From Onchocerca lupi (taxonomy: Eukaryota; Nematoda; Chromadorea; Rhabditida; Onchocercidae): 64,000 nt of DNA. Positions 24,846 through 39,800 of the stretch are shown here, piece after piece. The position numbers and the translations under genes are program-made. The stretch spans positions 52,151-116,150 of the forward strand of contig JAOVVO010000201.1 in the NCBI GenBank assembly GCA_028564675.1. The letters are read 5' to 3'. Position 1 is the stretch's first letter. Every line of letters starts with the position of its first letter. The notes under the pieces were generated by a model, which was not told the DNA's origin, made no database searches, and worked only from the letters and a program-made list of their open reading frames with translations.

Positions 24846-27000
24846 CAGAGCAAATTCAGTCGGTTCAATCAGTTAATTAATCGTTAGATAACACCAGGAA
24901 AAAGAACTGATGAATTGGAAGAACTTTTCTTCACCGTAATCTTTTGCTGTGATCTTATTCGCGCGCGCAAACGCTAAAATAGAAATTTTCAATTTTCGCA
25001 CACGATCATACAAAAAAATCTTTTTTTGCTCTTTCAACCTTTTCTTGTTTCTCTTTCAATTGGAATGATAGCAGCCGGAAAATTGTCCTCGTTGTCGTCG
25101 TCGTTTGTCGTCGATTAGGAAGAAGAAAAAGAAGGAAGAAGCGTTTCAAAAAAGAAATATTTCGAATAATCAAAACGTTCAATCGTTGCAATAATAATCG
25201 TTAACGTGATATTGACGTTACTGTCGTTGATATGATTGATTGATGTATTTATTAATCTTGTTATTATTATTAATTGCAATAATAATAGGAATAATAAGAA
25301 TTGGTTGCTAATTTTCTAAACTAAAATGAGACATTTCTCATTTAAATTTATTGCAAAATTCATCGTTCTTTTTTTATCCATTATTTTATTATATTTAATG
25401 ATTAAACGTCGATCGATCGATGATAACTTAGATTAGCTAAGCTTGTCTCGCTCATTTTATTTTTTTTTTCCGAACCAAATTTATTTTTATTTCTTTCGTT
25501 ATGCCTTTTGATGATTATTTATTGATAGCAATATTTCTCGGTCTTCGATTCTCGATTAGATCGACACACAGGTCCAATTTTCGAGAAAATATGAGTAGAT
25601 GAACCTCACTAAAAATTATTGCAAAAATTTGTAATAAATTCAGAAATATTAGGCGAAAAGCAGGAAATAGTCGTAAATGATATAAATCGACGTGTTGTTA
25701 TCCACGTGCGTACATTTACACATAAATACATACAGTACGTCGATAAATAAAAGGTTTACTTCTGGCGATAGATCGCTTATAGGAAGAGTTTGAGGATCTG
25801 AAATTCAGAATTGAAAATTTGAAAGTTTAAGGGCCTGAAATTTTAATAATTTCTCAATTATTCAAACAACGAATGATTCTGCATAATGTGAAATGAGAAA
25901 TATGCAAATAAATTAAGTTACAAATTGATGTGTATGTTTTCTTTTATCTACTCGATGCTTTTAATCATTTCTCCTTATCAAATGGGCAAGCCTAATTTTA
26001 ACGCATTTCAAGTTGAGTAGTTCGAACAAACTATATGAGGAATGCGTATTGGAAGGAAATTTGAGACTAAATTTACGATAGCTGAAGAGAAGTATCACGT
26101 CATAGATTTGCTTTCGGAATATTATATATGCATAACGCTAATTACACAAATATTCCAACAATTTCTTCGTAAATTGATGCTATCATTCGATGATATCATT
26201 TAAACTATCAACCATTTGAAGATTAAAGTTGGTATAAGAGAAATGAACAGCTTTCATAAAACATGAAAGAAAGAAGCAGAATTATCGTCTGTTTTCGTTT
26301 GCAATGATAATATCATGCTTACTGATAACATACCTTTTCCGTAGATATCATCGCTAATTACTTCATATGATATAGGAATTCTTTTCTTATCATAAAATAA
26401 ATTTTTTCGAATTGTGTGAAGAAATTATACATCAAAAGATCAGAAAAAAAATGAAAAACCGAATAATCAGTTTTATCCATGCGGAAATACATAAGAATTT
26501 GCTCAATTTACATACGTTTGATTAAAAAATAATTGGAATTAATTGTTTATGGAAAATGGAATGCAGTAATGAAAAGAATGAAAAGAGAATGATAATTTGG
26601 TGACAAGCCGCCTGATTGTGAACGCAACCAAATAAAATGGAAAAGAGTGGAAAGAAGAAGGAACGATAAATATCACATTCCACAAATTTACTGTTGTTAT
26701 TTGTGGGTGTTTATACGACAATTTGTTAATTGATAAGGCAAAAGAGATAATCATTCCATTCCTGCCCTGCCATCTTCATCTTCTCGTCTCTTTTCCCGTC
26801 TTTACCCGATACCCGGGATATTTCATTTTAACCTCGAGAAAGACAGATGAATGAACAAACAGATAGTATATACGTATATAAACAAATGATCACTTACCGG
26901 GAGGTAAGGAATGTTGAAGTTTGAAAGGGGTGGGAATGATCGAAACAGGTTAAGTTGATACTCGTATCACTTGCTGTTATATTGCTCGATATGGCTGCTG

Positions 27001-27235
27001 ATTGTTATTAATGATGATGATGGCGGTGATAGCAATGATAATGAAAATAGTGATAGTAATGATGATCATTAACATTGCTGTTGTATTTAATTGGCACTAT
27101 TTTTCGAACGGTAATAATAATTTTAAAAATGATGGTAATGATCATGATAATAGCAATGATGATATTTTGTTTTATTAATGTCGTTACATTACCGACTATA
27201 TAATGATAATGATCGTAATAATGATGATTATCTCT
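27001..27235. repeat. Degenerate GAT/AAT repeat cluster
   Basis: Many GATGAT, AATGAT and ATGATAATG units interspersed with unique sequence, similar in make-up to the tract at 24.8 kb. Confidence 0.55.
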
Positions 27236-27517
27236 GCCTTACTGATATCGTTCATTTCCAACTGTTATCTTTTAGATAATAAATCGGATGAATACTTAAA
27301 TATTTCCTCATAATGATTTATTGTTGCTACCACCGATGCATTAATAAATAAAGCAATTTTTTATTGAAAAATTGCGCAATTTTCGAATAAAATTTGAAAA
27401 AAAATTTGAAAACTTTGAAAATTAGGAAAACAAAAATTTGAACAAATTTGATTGTTGACAATTAGCAAAAGAAATCGAACTAGACGTAGAAGAAGGAATT
27501 TTAAATATTTAATAATA

Positions 27518-27676
27518 TGTTTATATTTTACATTTATTGCTATAAATATTTAATAAAATGAAAATACTGAAAGTTTATTTCCTTTTTTGACATAGGCACG
27601 TGATTTATTAAAAGTTGGAAATAATATTTTTGGTTAAGGGAAAAATATTTATAGCAATAAATGGAAAATATAAACA
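27518..27676. repeat. 34-bp near-perfect inverted repeat, MITE-like or foldback
   Basis: The arm 27518-27551 is the reverse complement of 27643-27676 with one mismatch; the spacer is 91 bp. Compact size and AT-rich arms fit a miniature inverted-repeat element or a transcribed hairpin. No target-site duplication was established by eye. Confidence 0.75.
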
Positions 27677-30600
27677 AAACGAAGAAAATTTATTACAAAA
27701 ATTTAGTTTGAAATGAAAAACCGCACGCTAAGATAAACACTTACATAGCATACGTAATTATATCTTTTATCGATAGTGTTAGATTATTATTTACAAACAT
27801 TATTTATCTCTAAACTATAGATTTACTGGTCTTTGTACTCCTATCGGAAAATTCAATATCAGCTCGGGAGTCTCGAATGAAAGAAATACTAAAGAACTTT
27901 CCGTAAATTCAAGATTACAGTATATGTCGTTCCTGTTCAGCCTTTCTAAGATATTAATTTTTCCGAAGATGATTACAGTGCTAATTAATTTTGATTATTT
28001 ATCAACTGCTATCAAGATTTTAACTAATATTGATTAAGCTTTAATTAAACAATAAGTTTAATCGAAAAATCATCTTTTTAGTCTATCAGAATTTCGAGAA
28101 ATTCTTCCGATTATTAATGGATATAATACAGTAGTTGAAAATGCTTCCACACTGTAATAAAATAAGTGATTAAATGGAGTTGAGTTTTTGGTGAGAAAAA
28201 ATGGAAGTAAAAAATAATAAAGAATTCGAAAGAGAAAATGATTTTTTATATTTTCATTGATCCTCATCCATCATACAGTACTGATACAGTACTGTTAAAC
28301 AGTTACCATTATCAACTATCACTATCGATGATTTATGGATGAAATACTATCGAGACAATCATTGTAAGAGATGAACATCGTGTATCTTTCTCAACTCTCA
28401 ACTGTTTATTTAAAAACTATTTATGTAATATTTATGAACGATTGTTTATATAGCGTTGAAAAAAAAAAAAAAAAAAAAAAAAGATATTCATGATATCTAA
28501 TTAATTAATGCTCGTCAACAAATTTGGAACTTATAAAATCTGAAAATTGGTCGACAGATCATTTCACATGAATTTTGGATATTTCATCAGCAACAGAATG
28601 AAATCGATTCTACTGATTGTTAGAGTAATAGTAATAATCAAAATTGTAGTACTAGTTATTGTTTTCTTGTGGTCGCAATTTAGATAAAAATATTATAAAA
28701 ATTACAGACCATAATTAACTTATTTTAGTGAAAGTGATACAAATTAACGATTACTTATTTTCTTGTGAATAATAGTATTGCTAATCGTAAATGAATAATA
28801 GTAATCTTAGATGCTTTGATTAAAACAATTGCATTCATTAGCACTTTTTTTTTTTCCAATATAAAAAGATTGGTAGAAAACGTGATAAACCTAGTTAAAA
28901 CATTTTCTTGAAGATAGTATTGCACCTATCTTGGAATCCATAAATATTAGATAGAATTAAATGGCTGTTATTATTTCAAAACTATCAGAAAAAAAGAAAT
29001 CGAAATTAGCAACAATAATCAATCCATAGCAATTTTATCATGAAAAAGCAATGGTTGTATTCTTTTCTGAGAAGCATAAAATAAAAAAAAATTATTTTTT
29101 AGATAAAATAAAGCCTAAAATTCAATTACATCAATTTACAATGTAAATATGTATTGATAATTTCTGAAATTTTAGACTGAAAAAATTTTGTCATAAAAAA
29201 CTATTGTCATCTTAAACAATCGCAGAATTCAACCCTGGCATTATGCTAACTTCCATTTCTCTCATACATTCAATTAAAAAACTAAATTTTAAATGAAAAA
29301 AAGGAAATTAATGATCGTTCTCGTTAGAAAAATAATTTACCTCTCATTTCACTTAATGATTGATATTTTCATCTATTTTTATCGGGTAAGAAGTGACTTA
29401 TCAAACTCTATCATTGCTCCTTAGATTACAAATGATAATTTTTACTGATTTTATAATTCTAATTTTGAAATATTAATATTCTTGCTAAGATACCATTCTA
29501 TGATTTGATTGAATTTTTATTTAATTAACATTTCAAAGTTAGACATCATAGCAATCATATGTTCAATCTCATCATTACTAGGAATTCAATTGAACTCTTT
29601 TGAAATTCATTCAACCACAGAAGTCAACAATCATAAGTCATTTGTATGATCCAAAGGTCAAATGTTAAATTGGATGATAAAAATAAAAAAAAAAAAAAAA
29701 AAAAAAAACAAAAATTTATTTCAAAAGACGATGAAAGAGGGAAAGATGAAATATTTGACAATATTAAAAGGACGCATTTAGCACTTAATTTTTACAAAAT
29801 GCACTCATACCTTTCCTCCATCGGTCATATCAACAAAATGACAGAAAGTATCAAATCTTGCAGTTTTTATTTTTCTCAATAACTTCCGAAGTTAGTAATT
29901 TCTTTTCCGAAATTCGAACGTAAAAAAAAGAGCGAAAAATAAAAATTAAATTTCCAAGATTGAATTAAAATATTGTCCTCGAAAATTTTGTTAATTTTAA
30001 TTTTGTTTTACATTTATTTTTTTGGTGGAAATTAATGGATGATGATGCCAAAAATTAAACTTACAATTCTAATCCATCTAATCGATTGCTTGTGATTCAG
30101 ATTGAAGGATAAAGTTTGAAGTTAATTATGATATGATAAAGCTTTTGAACTTGATAATGGATCGAACATTAGAAAGTTACTTCTGTCTCTTCATTAGCAT
30201 TTTTAGCAAAATATTTGAGCCCAAAATTTGGCGCTCGTTTCATAAAAATATGCTATCCATTTCGTATAGCAACGGATATATCAAGTTTCATTTTGGCATT
30301 CTTATCGACATAAATATACATTGGACGTGAAACTCACGTTGCTGTTAGTAAACCTAATTTATAAATAATTAAATTTATCATAAAATATAATTATGCAAAA
30401 ATTTCGATCATTGTAATACTATTTTCTTTTTTAAAATTTATTTCTATTAATATTATCAAAAAATTTTATAATCAATTACTGCCCATAATAATCCCAGTTA
30501 AAGATCATCAGACGTGCTTGAAATGGTTTTTAATTTAAATGATTTAGCATCAATTTCATTACTTTCGTCAAATTGTTGGAACGGGATGACTGCAGCAACA

Positions 30601-30825
30601 CAACTTGTCCGCATTATAATTTGCATTCGGTGAAACGTGGTGAGGCGTGTGGAAATGTTTCACGCTATTTTCACGTATGAGGATTGCGTGAATCTTTAAA
30701 GTTTAGAATTGTGGGAGATTAAGGACATAAGATAACATATTGATTTTATGACAGGTTTTGAGGTGTTCTGAGGGTTATGGCAGTTTCTGGAATTAGTCAT
30801 TGTTGTTTGGTGTATATTGCCAGCT

Positions 30826-30835
30826 GTTATTTCAG
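30826..30835 (+). promoter_or_regulatory. Spliced-leader (or 5' cis) acceptor for AGEF-1
   Basis: TTATTTCAG ends at 30835, 18 bp before the chosen ATG at 30854, and the sequence before it is non-coding. This fits a trans-spliced 5' end, though a cis-spliced upstream exon cannot be excluded. Confidence 0.5.
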
Positions 30836-30853
30836 GATGAAAATGCTTTTGAT

Positions 30854-33800
30854 ATGAATAATGAGCTAAGGAAAGCAGCCGTTATGTTCTTAAGAAATGC
30901 CATTGGACGTATATTGGCTGATCGTGATATCAAAAAAAAAGTTAATACTGTCTTCCGGGAAATCCCGATATCTTCTTTCTGTAATAAGCTGTAGTTCATT
31001 CATTTAATTCTTTTAATTATGCACTCATCATATTTTCCGATAAGTAAGCTAAGTTTTAAATGAAAATTGTTTCTCGTTCGTTTATTTATTTCTTCCCGTA
31101 GGAACATGCTCAATTACGAAAAGCATGTGAGCAAGCAATTGAAGAGCTTAGTGCCGATAGAATGGATGAAGACCAAAGTATCACAACGAATGTATTGCCA
31201 TCAAAGGCCCAGTTTATACATGCTGATCGATATTTTCTGCCCTTTGACCTTGCTTGTCATTCCAAATCACCACGAATTGTTATTATCGCCCTTGACTGTT
31301 TGCAGGTTAATTTTTAAAAGAAAATCATCTCTTATATTTGAAAAATTTTATTCAAAAACTCTTTAATTAAACCAAAAAAAAAAAAAAAAAAAATATCATT
31401 ACGTCATTGAAACTAAATAGAAAAATGAAATAATTTTTCTGATTGGCACTTTAAATCAATTTTATTCGTAACAGGAATTACCAACCTTGGTTTGTTTCTT
31501 TTCTTTATGATTGTTATGAGAATTTACATTGTTTGTAGAAATTAATTGCATATGGTCATTTGGTGGGTAATGGTATTGATGCAGCAAATCCAGATCGTCT
31601 TTTAATTGATCGTATTGTTGAAGCCATATGTTCACCTTTCTATGGTCCAAACACGGATGATGGAGTTCAGTTGCAAATTTTGAAGGTTAATATGAAACAT
31701 GGCTTGATAAATTTGCTATAAGTCATGAATTAAATGAAAATGTTGACGATAAGGATTGTGAATAGTTTGTTTGGCAGATAGTATGGAGAGTTTAATCATA
31801 TTGTTATTAAATGCTATATTGTGTCGATATGTATTGTAGAGTTTGTTTATTTCTCCTTGTGAAAATTTCGGAAATTTGCAAAAATTATTGTAACTTTTGT
31901 TTAAATCATCGTAATTTTATATAAAATCAACACAAGTTTAAAAAATTTCATATATCCCATCAGTTTATATTGCATTTTTTCATGACATTTTATAAATAAA
32001 GTTTCTTATACTGATTATATTTGATTTATTGTTCTTCTAATTTAATTTTATTTACAGGCAATATTAGCAGTTGTACTCGCACCAACATGTGAAGTACATA
32101 GAGCTACGCTTCTCTTGGCAGTTAGAACGTGTTTTAATATTTATTTAGCTAGTCGAAGTCCGATTAATCAGTCAACTGCAAAAGCTTCCTTGACACAGGT
32201 AAAAAAATTATCAGAAATGAGTCGAATTTTAATTACGAATATGAATTTTTTACTAATGTGATTTGATGAATGTAAAATAAATTGTTACTGATTATTGAGG
32301 TAATTAATACAGTCTTTGGAAATGCACTGAATGCCGAAAATGGACCATCATCGCCTCACCAGAATGATGAAAAGGTAATCGTTCTTAATTGTTTCTTAAT
32401 TTAAATTATTCAAGTTACTTAAAATAAAAGTTTTTTAACCCATTATATACTTTAATAGATATTTTATCCTAAAACTCTCATTTTTTAGTTGAAATTACTT
32501 TTGAAAATTATTCGTCTTACATTTAAATTTTTTCTAATGAATCCTTTTGGGAGTTAATAATTATATCACTTATATATGCCTTATTTATTTTTTAAATGCA
32601 TTAATTCATTGACTTAAGACTATTCTGTAATATTTAATAAGGCCTACAATGGATAATGAAATTTCGGTTTATATTCGAAAATCTTGGATAATTTCATCAT
32701 CAGGTTGTGCGAGCAGTTGTTAATGATTTGGTGGGACAAATATCTATGCATATGGATTCGATATCAGGTCACAGTAATCATCAGGGTTCGGCTTGTAATG
32801 TATGTCATGTTGATCTTTTCAAAGGCTTATATTTTGTTATTCCAATCATGCAATTAGTTTTTAAATAAAATTTGTGAAATTATTACTCCTCTAACCATTT
32901 TTCGCGAAAAGTAGAATAAAATGTTTTAGTCAATAGTAGCTGAGGTATCAATGCCATCATTGCTTATGTTGAACTCAATGGCAGCAGAATCCAATGAAAG
33001 TGTCAGCGAAGATGTACCATCTATACATTTGCATTTCCGAACTGTCCAGGAAGAAGATGCATTCCTTTTATTTCGAGCACTTTGCAGACTTTCAATTAAA
33101 CCAATTCCCGAGCGATGTGATCCAACGTATGTTTTGCTTGAAAGAGAAAATTAAATTTATATTTAGATGAGAAGGGAATAATTAACGACTGATTCTTAGA
33201 CTGTAATAATAGTACATTTCCAAAAATTTATGTTTTTAAGAAAGATTCCTTTACTTTTTTAGCAGTCACGAATTACGTTCAAAAGAATTGTCTTTGGAAA
33301 TGTTGCTGCTGATTGTACAGAATCCCTCATCCTTAATACATTCCTCACAACCTTTTGTACTTGGATTGCGGCATTTATTATGCGTTTCACTTTCACGGAA
33401 TGGGGTTTCGCCAGTTGTTACTGTTTTTGAAAAATCATTGGCCATATTTGTACAACTAGTCAATAAATTCAAAATGCACTTGAAGGTGCAAATTGAGGTA
33501 AACCATGTTTTCTTCAAATTAAAAATATAGTAAGGAGTGTAATTTGTGTCATAGCTGTGTTGGTAATTGGAAAGGACTATAAGACACAGCAATAAAACTG
33601 TGGGGGTGGGAAGCATTATTCCACACTCTAATTGGAAAGAGATCATAAATTGTTAGAAGTATCCGCGTTATTTTTTATGAATTATTTGGATAATAATGAC
33701 AACCCATCGTGCTTTTAATCTCAATTATAAATTTATAACTGCATATTTATCAGGCAATTTAAATTATTCTTGTAATTCGTAGATTTTTTGTTGGACATCA

Positions 33801-36800
33801 CATTGACTTTTCGAGTATGAAGGATTAACTTGGTCTTTTCTATAGATCCGTTTTCTTTTTTTTCCAGTAGTATTTCTCAATTTTTGAAAAGTATTTCGTT
33901 TTTTTGAATAGTTATCATTAGCCAACTAATGATAACTGTTCAGATTTGATTCAACATATATTAGAAAGAAAAATTTTTCGATGTAAAAGAAAAAGAATTA
34001 GAATAAAAATAAACATATGAATTCTTCCAGGTTTTTTTCAAAGAAATAATATTCTCGATATTGGAAAGTAGTTCAAGTTCATTTGAGCATAAGTGGATTG
34101 TAATTAATACATTGGAAAAAATTTGCGAAGATCCACAAAGTATGGTTGATATTTACGTGAATTATGATTGTGATCTTACCGCAACTAATATATTCGAACG
34201 TATCATTGATGGTTTATTCAAAGTTGCACAGGTATGTTTGCATGTTAAATATTCCACTTTAGAAAGATTACTAGAGAAAATACCCAAAAATTTTTGCAAC
34301 ATTTTGATGAAACTATCAACTTATGTCTTCAGTTAATTACATGGTTTTAAAGCAACATTAATAGTTTTTATATATGTTAAGTTTTACGCAAAAAAAAAAA
34401 AAAAAATGTAACTTTAAATGGTTTTTTTTACTTTCGAAGGTATGATTCATATATGATAAAAGTTTATTACGAATAATTTATATGGATCAAAATGTGTTTT
34501 GAAATGTTCAGATTCGTTTTGAACGTGTGTGAATAGTTTGAACAAATCGTTACATACTCTGAGTATTTGTGAATAGTCAAATTGTATTCTTAATGATCTA
34601 AACATATTTTGAATGCAATACGAATCGGTTTAATTATGTTGTAAATGTAGGATTGGTTTTATTTTGCTTTTTTATTTTGAATGTCGTATAAGGAAATTCT
34701 CGCTAAATATTGTGATTCCCGTTTCACATAGTTTTGCGGATTTCCTGAGATAGTTTTGAAATCCCTGTGTTTGGCCTATTTTTATTGCTTTGTCCCTTGT
34801 ATATTTTAAAATAGCCCACTTAAGCTTTGTAATATTTTTAATCGTTATTTATAGGGTGGATCTGTATCTGATTACGGAAGTTCAGCTGCTGTATTACAAA
34901 AACAACGCGAACGATCCATGAGGATCTTGGGATTGGAATGTTTGGTAGAATGTTTGCAGTGTATGGTTGACTGGTTTGATGATGTTAGCTCTAGTCGACC
35001 TATTCCTGATGGTTTCTTTTCATTTTTGATGAAGGACTTTTGAGAAAAAATATATTGTAAAATAAAATTTTGGTATATGTTTTCTTAAAAATCGTTTTTT
35101 TTTTTTTCTTTTTTTGGAGTTCAGAATATCTAAGATATCTAAAATTTTCAGTTTTAAACCTTATTAATTTGGATAAAGAAGATTACCCCAAACTAAGCTG
35201 TGCATAGACTAATTTAAATTTTTTGTTTCACATAATAGAAACAATTGCTCTTCGTTTCCTATGTGCAAATATTAGAAATATTTTAAAAGAATGAATTGCA
35301 AGCTTTGATTATAAAAATCTAATGCAAGTTATTTGTGAAAACTTTTACTATTTGGAAATTTATTTGAAACATTCTAATTCAAAAAATTTGGAACAGTTTA
35401 ATCAAAAAAAGTCTGTACGGGAAAAATATTTTTTCAAATATTATTTCCGGATACTTTTCAGATACGGAAAGTATGGATGCATCATCGGCTGAAGCAGCGA
35501 TGCCGCAAACTTCAGCTGTGCATCAGTTTGAACAACTAAAGCAAAAGAAGGAAACAATGGAACATGGAATTCAGCTGTAGGTATTTTCTTTTATTTCTTA
35601 TGTTACCATCAATTATATTTTAGAATTTATATTTTGAGATGAAAATTAAGAAAATAAAATTGAGTAAAATTTCGGATTTTTCATATGTTACATATTTCAG
35701 ATTTGCCCGGAAACCGAGTCAAGGTTTGAAGTTTTTGCAAGAAAGACACTTAATCGGCACTAAACCGGAAGATATTGCTGCATTCTTCCACAGTGAAGAT
35801 CGACTGGATAAGACCGTTGTTGGTGATTATCTTGGAGATGGTGACGAGTAAGTTTTTTCAGTAGTTATATAATTTAACAGAATCATTATTCTCCTGTCTT
35901 CATCCTTTCTCTCCACTTCAACCTCCTTCTTTTTCTCACCTGATTCCTTGAGAAGAATGAATAAATTCGATACTCTTTGATTACTTAGTTTGACTTGTTT
36001 TCTTTATTGTTATCTGACGAAAATTCGGATCAAAAAATATAATATTAGATTGAATTATTTCGATGAAGTATTAGATTAAATTATTTTATGATGTACTAGT
36101 TTTATAAAGCATTGGATTATTAAAGTATTAGTATAGATTAAAACCTCTCAAGGATTTTCGCGAGATTTATGAAGACATAGAATCTATCAGCACTTTTAAA
36201 TTTATGATTGCTAAAAACTATAAAATTTTCAGTTTCAACAAACAAGTGATGTATGCTTATGTAGATCAAATGGATTTTTTGGGCCGAGATTTCGTTGCTG
36301 CTTTGCGGTTATTCTTGGATGGATTCCGCCTTCCTGGTGAAGCCCAAAAAATTGACCGTTTAATGGAAAAATTTGCATCGCGATATTGTGAATGCAATCC
36401 AAAGTATAAATTATAATATAAATAATGCGCGTTTATTCAGTAATATATTTAAATATTTGTTTAAAATCAATTTTGGATAAAAAAAACCGTATATTTTAAA
36501 AGAGACTATTGAACTTAAAATCTTCTCTTAATTTTTAATGAATTTAAAGATGAAGTTTAATTTAAAGTCTTGGTCTTTTCGCCTCTGCCGATACAGCGTA
36601 TGTTCTCGCATATTCAATCATCATGTTAACAACTGATTTACATAGTCCACAGGCAAGATTTGTTTTTCATTGTGTTTAATCTATTGATATGTCATTGACA
36701 CTTCCAAAGTAGTGATTATACCGAATCAGAATGCCATAGAATACTAAAATAGCACTTATCAGTTGTCAATTGCTGGAGTTATCAATTGCTCTAGCTGTTC

Positions 36801-39800
36801 ATTATGCCTTATTTTGAAGTTGAAAGTGTCTCAAATTATGCATTTTGTCATAGTTATGAGAACAGCTGTACTCTTTCTTTATTCCTAATCTTAAAAGATG
36901 AAATTTTAGAATTTTTATGTTAAAATCCACTTTATATATATTTAATAATATTGTTGGAAGATAAATTGCAAGTTCGGCTTATCCTTCCCCTCATGGATGA
37001 TTATTTTCCAACACTTTATTCTTTATTTAACAAATACAGAAAGAAATTTCGAATCTTTTTAGGTACGAAGTAAGATGACAAAAGAGCAATACATAGCGAT
37101 GAATAGAGGAATAAATGATCAATCTGATTTGCCACAAGAATATCTCTCCGATATATACGACGAAATTGCAGGACGTGAGATTAAAATGAAACCAGGACTT
37201 AATAAATTGCCCAAACAGAGTAATTTATTTATCGTTTGAAATTTAAGCCGGAACTTTAGAGAAAGATAATTTAAAGATACATTAATTAATTTTAATTTAA
37301 CTGGAAAATGGAATAAACTTTGAAATTCGAATAAAGAATTTCTATGCAGGTACAACATCAGAGCGACAGCGTAAATTATTGCAAGATGTTGAATTAGCGG
37401 CTATGGCCCAAACGGCTCGAGCATTGATGGAAGCCGCGTCACATTATGAAGCTGCGTTTACGTCTGCTTCGCATTGTGAACATGTTAGACCAATGTTTAA
37501 AGTAAGATCCAAATAAACACTTTTTTTTTTTTCGAACTAAAAAGAAAATGCATGATTACAAATTTTCTTGATAACAGTTAACATTTTCTCCAGTATCATA
37601 TGAGCTTTTCGTTCTCGGATTCACTGCTGATGACAATGCTGATGTATTTCAAAAATTTCATTTAATCCGCTTCATTTTTAGATCGCTTGGACTCCTTGTC
37701 TAGCAGCTTTTAGTATTGGATTGCAAACTTCAGAAGATGAAAGTGTCATATTTTGGTGTTTGCAAGGATTTCGTCTTGGTATCAAAATTGCCTGCATTTT
37801 TCGTTTAATTTTGGAACGAAATGCTTTTATACAGGCATTAGCAAGGTTCCGTCTTTATTTCATGCTTGATTCTTTTATTTTCCAAATTGTGGTTTTTCCT
37901 CATAAATCTTGGATTTTATTGTTTTTCCATATGTTTTTGCTGTTTTATTTAATTTCACTTTTTTTTCTTTTTTGAAGACTATCTATTGTTTACTGCATTG
38001 CATTTTACATGAATTTAAAGATTTACGTTATTAACTGCGAAAAATTCTATGGTGGAAATGAAATCAAAAAATATTGAATCAATCAAATTATTATTAACTG
38101 TTGGCGAAGAAGATGGAAACTGTTTGGATGAATCCTGGATCGATGTCAGTTTTCCTTTATTCAGTGCTTTAAAATAAATCACTTTTCTACGGGTGACTTT
38201 TATGTGTTACTAAATGGGAGATTTTCTGATATTTTCTGAATTTTTTTATTCATGTACTAAATATACTGTGAATAGTGAGGGAAGTATCTCTTATTTTTTA
38301 AGGTAATATGATTTAAGACACGTAAATCATCTTCTTTCTTTGTTATTTGATAGGATTATTTCAAAAAAAAAAAAGAAAGATTTCGATGTAAATTTTAGGT
38401 GCTCAAATGCATTTCACAGTTAGAGCTAGCCCAGATGATTGGCACTGGTATGAAAACTTCCAATAATCCGATTGCTGGCGGTTCTTCGTCCCAATGTAAT
38501 TCATGTTTCATTTCGATTGTCAAATTGCCAGCTGAATTATTTGCTGGTTTTGCTAAGTAATTTTTTTAAACACATAATATGACAAAATTTTATAGATGGG
38601 TTGAAAAATTCGACTCATGTGGATGAACGGATGCTGCAGGAATGTTTGGGGGAAACTACTTCTCAGAGTGTTGTTGTTGCTGTCGATAGGTAATTATAAG
38701 TGATTTTTTTTTTCTAGTGCTTTCAGTCATTATTCTTAAATATTTTCTAGCATTTAACTGAATGTCTCTTTTAATATAATTTTTCAAATAAAACTGGTAA
38801 CTTATTTCAGCGAATCTTTCATTTTCAAAATTCTGCTTTCACTACAATTTGATAAAGGAAATTCTAAATCAAGGATGAACAATTTTCAGAATATTTCAAG
38901 GGTCATCTAGATTGGATGGTGATGCTGTTGTACATTTCGTGCGAGCTATGTGTGAAGTTTCGAAGGAGGAATTATCAGCGAATGGTAATCCGCGAATGTT
39001 TATGTTGCAGAAAATAGTTGAAATATCATTTTATAATATGAATCGTATCCGTTTGCAGTGGTCCAGAATATGGACTATTCTAGGAGAACATTTTAACAAG
39101 GTGAAATTTCGTTTTTTTTTTTTTCTTCTAATTTTTACTGGACGCCAATTGCTTTATAAATGTTAAAATTTTCGATTTCGCTATATATTAAATTTCCAAA
39201 AATTTTTAGGCAGGTTGTAATGCAAATGAAAATATATCACATTTTGCTGTTGATGCATTACGGCAATTATCGATGAAATTTTTGGAACGCGGAGAATTGC
39301 CGAATTTCCGTTTCCAAAAAGATTTTTTGAGGCCGTTTGAGATTATTATGAACAGAAATAGGTTGAATATTATTCCCGATTTTCAACTGATTTTCTTCTT
39401 TTCTAATTACAAATTTGTGATGTGGTTTTAACTTTGTTGGTCTCTTACTTAACTATATGTTTTAATCTATTTGATTTTCAGCCTTTTAAAAAACATCTTT
39501 ATATACTGGAACTTCTATGAATACAAAAGTGTTTTTGAAAAAGAAGGCAGAGCAATTAATTGCTGACAAATTTCAGAGCTTTCCAATCCCGAGAATTAGT
39601 AATTGAATGTATTAGTCATATGGTAAATACACATTATAACAAAATAATATCCGGTTGGAAAAACGTATTTTCCGTGTTCACAATGGCAGCTAGTTTGAAT
39701 GATGAAGGAATCGTTGAAAGTGCATTTACGACAACCAATTTTATCATTAGTTAGTTTGGAAATATTTCTTTTTCCTTATTATATTAATGTCGATGATTAT

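Larger units (their letters stand above)
23555..30825. other. Gene-poor divergent region, simple repeats
   Basis: 7.3 kb between two divergent genes (LDLa gene on minus, AGEF-1 on plus). It contains A/T homopolymers (for example 24 A at 28459-28482), GAT/AAT trinucleotide tracts and one long inverted repeat (listed separately). ORFs are short, Asn/Ile/Lys-rich and without domains. It probably holds regulatory DNA of both neighbours, but I cannot point to a specific element. Confidence 0.55.

Noticed and set aside
33266..33646. 126-codon minus-strand ORF with hydrophobic N-terminus
   Set aside because: It is antisense to AGEF-1 exon 8, whose plus-strand reading is strongly conserved; the open frame is a by-product.
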